Below are positions 60,860 through 64,000 of a stretch of 64,000 bases of DNA, piece after piece (within the stretch, counting starts at the first letter, position 1; each line of letters begins with the position of its first letter). The position numbers were made by a program, and so were the translations under genes. The notes under the pieces are model-generated. The model did not search any database. It was not told the DNA's origin and saw nothing but the letters and a program-made list of their open reading frames with translations. Location of the stretch: positions 26,641,595 to 26,705,594 of the forward strand of contig OX335644.1 in NCBI GenBank assembly GCA_946894095.1, given 5' to 3'. The stretch is from Incurvaria masculella. Its lineage: Eukaryota; Arthropoda; Insecta; Lepidoptera; Incurvariidae.

Positions 60860-61400
60860 GAATAATACTCCGTTGAATGGGGCATTTGAGACATGCATGA
60901 ATTCGCCCGTCCATGAAATCTTCAGAATGTGTACAAATACAGGTTTTAAAAATGAATGACTCAGAATCTAACATTTTTTTTTCCCGGAACTTAGGTATTT
61001 TGGCCAAAAACACAAAATATGCGGTATCATTTGCTGCAAAAATGGCCCGCCAAATTTCTTTTCAATGTCTAATAAAATGGGTTAAAAGGTATATATGTGT
61101 TCAGGAATCCAACAATTTTTTTACACAAAAGCGAGTTTTGTATAAAAAATACACAGTTTTCGCTCTCATAAAATCGGCAAAATTGGCCAGCCCAATCTGT
61201 CGTCACACATTGTTTTTTAATTCTAATCAGATCGATAATTTCAAAGAATCCAACAAAATTGTTACTGGCAACACATATATTTTGCAAATGCCCAAATAAA
61301 GTGAACAGCATAATTGGCCCGCGCACTTTTTGAAATATAATGACAATAAAAGATATAATCGAAGATACTTTTAACAGAATCCAACAAAAAAGTTACACGA
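60860..61400. other. Stretch with no recognised feature
   Basis: The phrase AATCCAACAA recurs near 61105, 61245 and 61376 with similar surroundings, a weak tandem pattern. No gene seen. Confidence 0.35.
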
Positions 61401-61429
61401 CCGTCAGTTTTGCAGCGTTTAACGCAACT

Positions 61430-61700
61430 TTGAATTTCGCGCTAAAACGGCAAGATGAGCGCGGGTGGTAGGCTGAGGCAGGCCGAAGCGGGACGGCAGC
61501 GGCGGCTGAGGCACGTGTTTCAATATGTGTGATTGCGTAAGTGTGCGTGTGCGCCGACCTTTGCTCGAGGCAACGAAACGCTCGAGGCGCGGGGCTTTGG
61601 AGTGTGGTGGGAAAGATAATACTAATAATTACTTTGGTGGTGCATAATCGAATGTACCTAAAGCGAGCGCGTAGTTGGGAGCTGGCGAGCATTTCGGATG
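61430..61700. other. CpG-rich block without recognised gene
   Basis: GACGGCAGCGGCGGCTGAGG and CGAGGCAACGAAACGCTCGA stand out by composition. It lies upstream of the known ADAL exons, so it could be a promoter or 5' UTR, but no ADAL-like amino end was found in it. Confidence 0.3.
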
Positions 61701-61924
61701 ATTTTGGTAAATAAATTTGTCATGTACGTGCATAACTCGTGTATGTTTTCTATGGCAAGTGACACATCTTTATAACCGGCTCGACTCGTAGATTCTAGCA
61801 GTTGTATTCAGAGTGAACTGTAATTATTTTATACGGATTATCACTGGACTAACCATGCAAAATAATACATAGGACGGACATAATCCGAGTCGTCAAGTTA
61901 GACCGCCCACTCTGAATACTACTT

Positions 61925-62382
61925 TTTTAGGGTTCCGTATCCAAAGGATGCCAACTCCGCTCTCCGTCCGTCCATCCGTCCGTCTGTCACAGGGCTCTAT
62001 CTTATGAACCGTAATAAGTAGGAAGGTGAAATTTTCACAGAGTATGTATGTATTTTATTTATTTATTACTTTTTAAGGTTCCGTACCCAAAGGGTGAAAA
62101 CGGAACCCTATTACTAAGCCTCCGCTGTCCGTCCGTCCGTCCGTCCGTCCGTCTGTCCGTCTGTCACAGGGCTGTATCTCAGTAACCGTAACAGGTAGAC
62201 AGTTGAAATTTTCACAGAGTGTGTATTTATTTTGCCGCTATAACAACAAATAGGTAAGATGAAACAATAATTAAAATTAAAGGGGGCTCCCATACAAAAA
62301 ACGTGATTTTTTTGTTTTTTTTTTCTACGATGGTACGGAACCCTTCGTGTGCGAGTCCGACTCGCACTTGGCCGGTTTTTAA
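61925..62382 (-). repeat. Two GGGTTCCG repeats, head to tail, minus orientation
   Basis: A truncated copy (61925-62062, GGGTTCCGTATCCAAAGGAT) is followed by a full copy (62075-62381, ending ACTCGCACTTGGCCGGTTTT). Confidence 0.82.
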
Positions 62383-62429
62383 TATGTTGTTATATGATTA
62401 AAAAAGTAAATAAAATGTTATACCCACCG

Positions 62430-64000
62430 GATTTTTCCATGAATTAAAAAAAATAAGTGCATTTTATGTTTCCTTCATATTGACTTTTATGTGGCTAGAG
62501 AAAATTGATAATGTATTCAACTTATCAGTATATTCCTCCATTAGCATGAAAAAAGATCGTCGGTGTATAAAGTATCGGTGAAAATGCGTCTTAACAATGT
62601 TTCAAATTTTAAATGTATGGAAATAAAAATACCGTCCATCTTTTTTCGCTTATGGAGTCTTTGACTTGCTATCTTTAATGGTGAAAACCTCATTTCAATC
62701 TGACCATTAATTTCCGATATATTCGCATGTCAATACTGTCAAAATTGTACAGTAAAATTTCAAAAATATAATTAAAAGGAATTTTTACCGATTTAAAAAA
62801 AACATGAAAAATATGTTCAATATCGAAAACAGGCAACGTCCAATAGGTGAAAATGCCTTAAACAATGTTTTAAATTTAAAAGTATGGAAAATTTACTGTT
62901 TTGAGTGTATTCAAATGCGAATATCTCGTAAATGAGTCGTCAGATTTTAATTAAGTTTTCATCATTTAAAATAACAGGTTGAAGACTCCATTAGCAAACA
63001 AAGATGAACGGTATTCATATTTTCACACATTTAAAATTTTCAAATTTTTTTAAAGGAATTTTAAAGAAAGAGGCATTTATACCGATACAAATGTTTATAC
63101 CGTATACACAGATTTAAATGAGGTTTTCACCATTAGAGATAGCTCGGCAAAGACTCCATTAGCAAAAAATATGGAACCAAAAATTATGAAAATTACATAC
63201 AAAACTTTTTTGTGTTATATCTTGTACAATGGTACGGAACCCTTCGTGTGCGAGTCAGACTCGCACATGGCCGGTTTTTCATGCCCATGGAGTCGTTGAC
63301 GTGTTATTTTAAATGATGAAAACTTCATTAAAATCTGACGACTAATTTACGAGATATTCGCATTTTAATACGCTCAAAACAGTAAATTTTCAATACCTTT
63401 ATATTTAAAACATTGTTAAAGGCATTTTCACCGATCCAATGTTATCTATTTTTGATATAGAACACATTTTTCATGTTTTTATCAGACCGGTGAACAAGCC
63501 TCTTTAAAATTGTTTTAATTTTTAAATGTATGGAAAATGTACTGTTTCGACAGTATTCACATGCGAATATCTCGGAAATTAATAGTCACATTTTAATAAA
63601 GTTTTCACCATTCAAAGTAAAAGGTTGAAGACTCCATGAGCAAACAAAGTTGATCTTTGGTATTTATATTTTCACACATTTAAAATTTTCAAAGGTTTTT
63701 AAACGAATTTTAAAGAAAGAGGCATTTATACCGATGCAAATGTATGTACCGTATATACAGATTTGAATAAGGTTTTCCCCATTAGAGATAGCACGTCAAA
63801 TACTCCATTAACAAAAAATATGGAATTAAAAAATTGTCAAAATTACGTACAAAACTTGTTTGTGTTATGCCTTGTAAGACGGTACGGAACCCTTCGTGTG
63901 CGAGTCAGACTCGCACATGGCCGGTTTTTCATGCTCATGGAGTCGTTGAAGTGTTATTTAAAATGATGAAAACTTCATTAAAATCTGACGACTAATTTAT
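62430..64000. repeat. Zigzag repeat with period near 650 bp, open at right edge
   Basis: 62930-63350 recurs at 63570-64000 in direct orientation, for example GGCATTTATACCGAT at about 63071 and 63721, and ACGGAACCCTTCGTGTGCGA at about 63234 and 63883. Between them, 63290-63480 is the inverse of 62830-62990 (GCGAATATCTCGTAAATGAG / ATTTACGAGATATTCGC). Each unit carries the right end of a GGGTTCCG repeat. Confidence 0.78.

Noticed and set aside
61393..61692. 99-codon minus-strand open frame as a possible ADAL amino end
   Set aside because: Lacks the expected HxH zinc motif and any deaminase-like residues.

Overview
The window is a piece of an insect nuclear genome, most likely a moth or butterfly (Lepidoptera). 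It holds short GC-rich exons with GT/AG introns set in AT-rich DNA. It also holds dense interspersed repeats, among them a repeat I associate with Lepidoptera (ends CCGGCCAAGTGCGAGTC ... GGGTACGGAACCCT), plus mariner, jockey/I-like, RTE-like and CR1-like elements. There are no bacterial-type operons. All exon borders were placed by hand from splice dinucleotides, reading phase and recalled protein families; no alignment was run.

Host genes, left to right. (1) One 5' coding exon of a PHOSPHO1/2-type phosphatase on the minus strand (2598-2744); the rest lies off the left edge or was not found. (2) A complete six-exon dehydrodolichyl diphosphate synthase (DHDDS) gene on the plus strand (5069-11201, 301 codons), divergent from (1). 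(3) A complete 15-exon PUF60/half pint splicing-factor gene on the plus strand (21467-46989, about 626 or 654 codons depending on one cassette exon). (4) Four 3' coding exons of an adenosine deaminase-like (ADAL/MAPDA) gene on the minus strand (52174-58287), convergent with (3); its 5' exons are not in the window. These are housekeeping functions (dolichol synthesis, splicing and nucleotide salvage) and I see no sign that they act together.

Most of the rest is mobile DNA. 12.0-12.7 kb holds a MULE-like non-autonomous element. 13.1-19.4 kb holds an almost intact RNase H-bearing non-LTR retrotransposon whose ORF1 has a single in-frame stop. 34.8-37.2 kb holds a 2.4-kb DNA transposon with a 4-bp AAAT duplication. 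50.8-52.1 kb holds an apparently intact mariner. 52.4-53.9 kb holds a decayed element full of GCGGGTGCAAC motifs. Three TTAA-targeting short inverted-repeat families (called A, B and C here) are scattered through the window and are nested at 59.0-60.5 kb. SINEs with one shared body but two different heads (tRNA-like and 5S rRNA-like) lie in several introns. The right edge (62.4-64.0 kb) is a zigzag repeat with a period near 650 bp.

The strongest biological observation is in half pint. Two tandem phase-1 exons (40503-40586 and 40900-41099) share 22 consecutive codons with 13 third-base differences and no amino-acid change. This implies an old, selected exon duplication. A broken third copy of the exon's other half lies just downstream.
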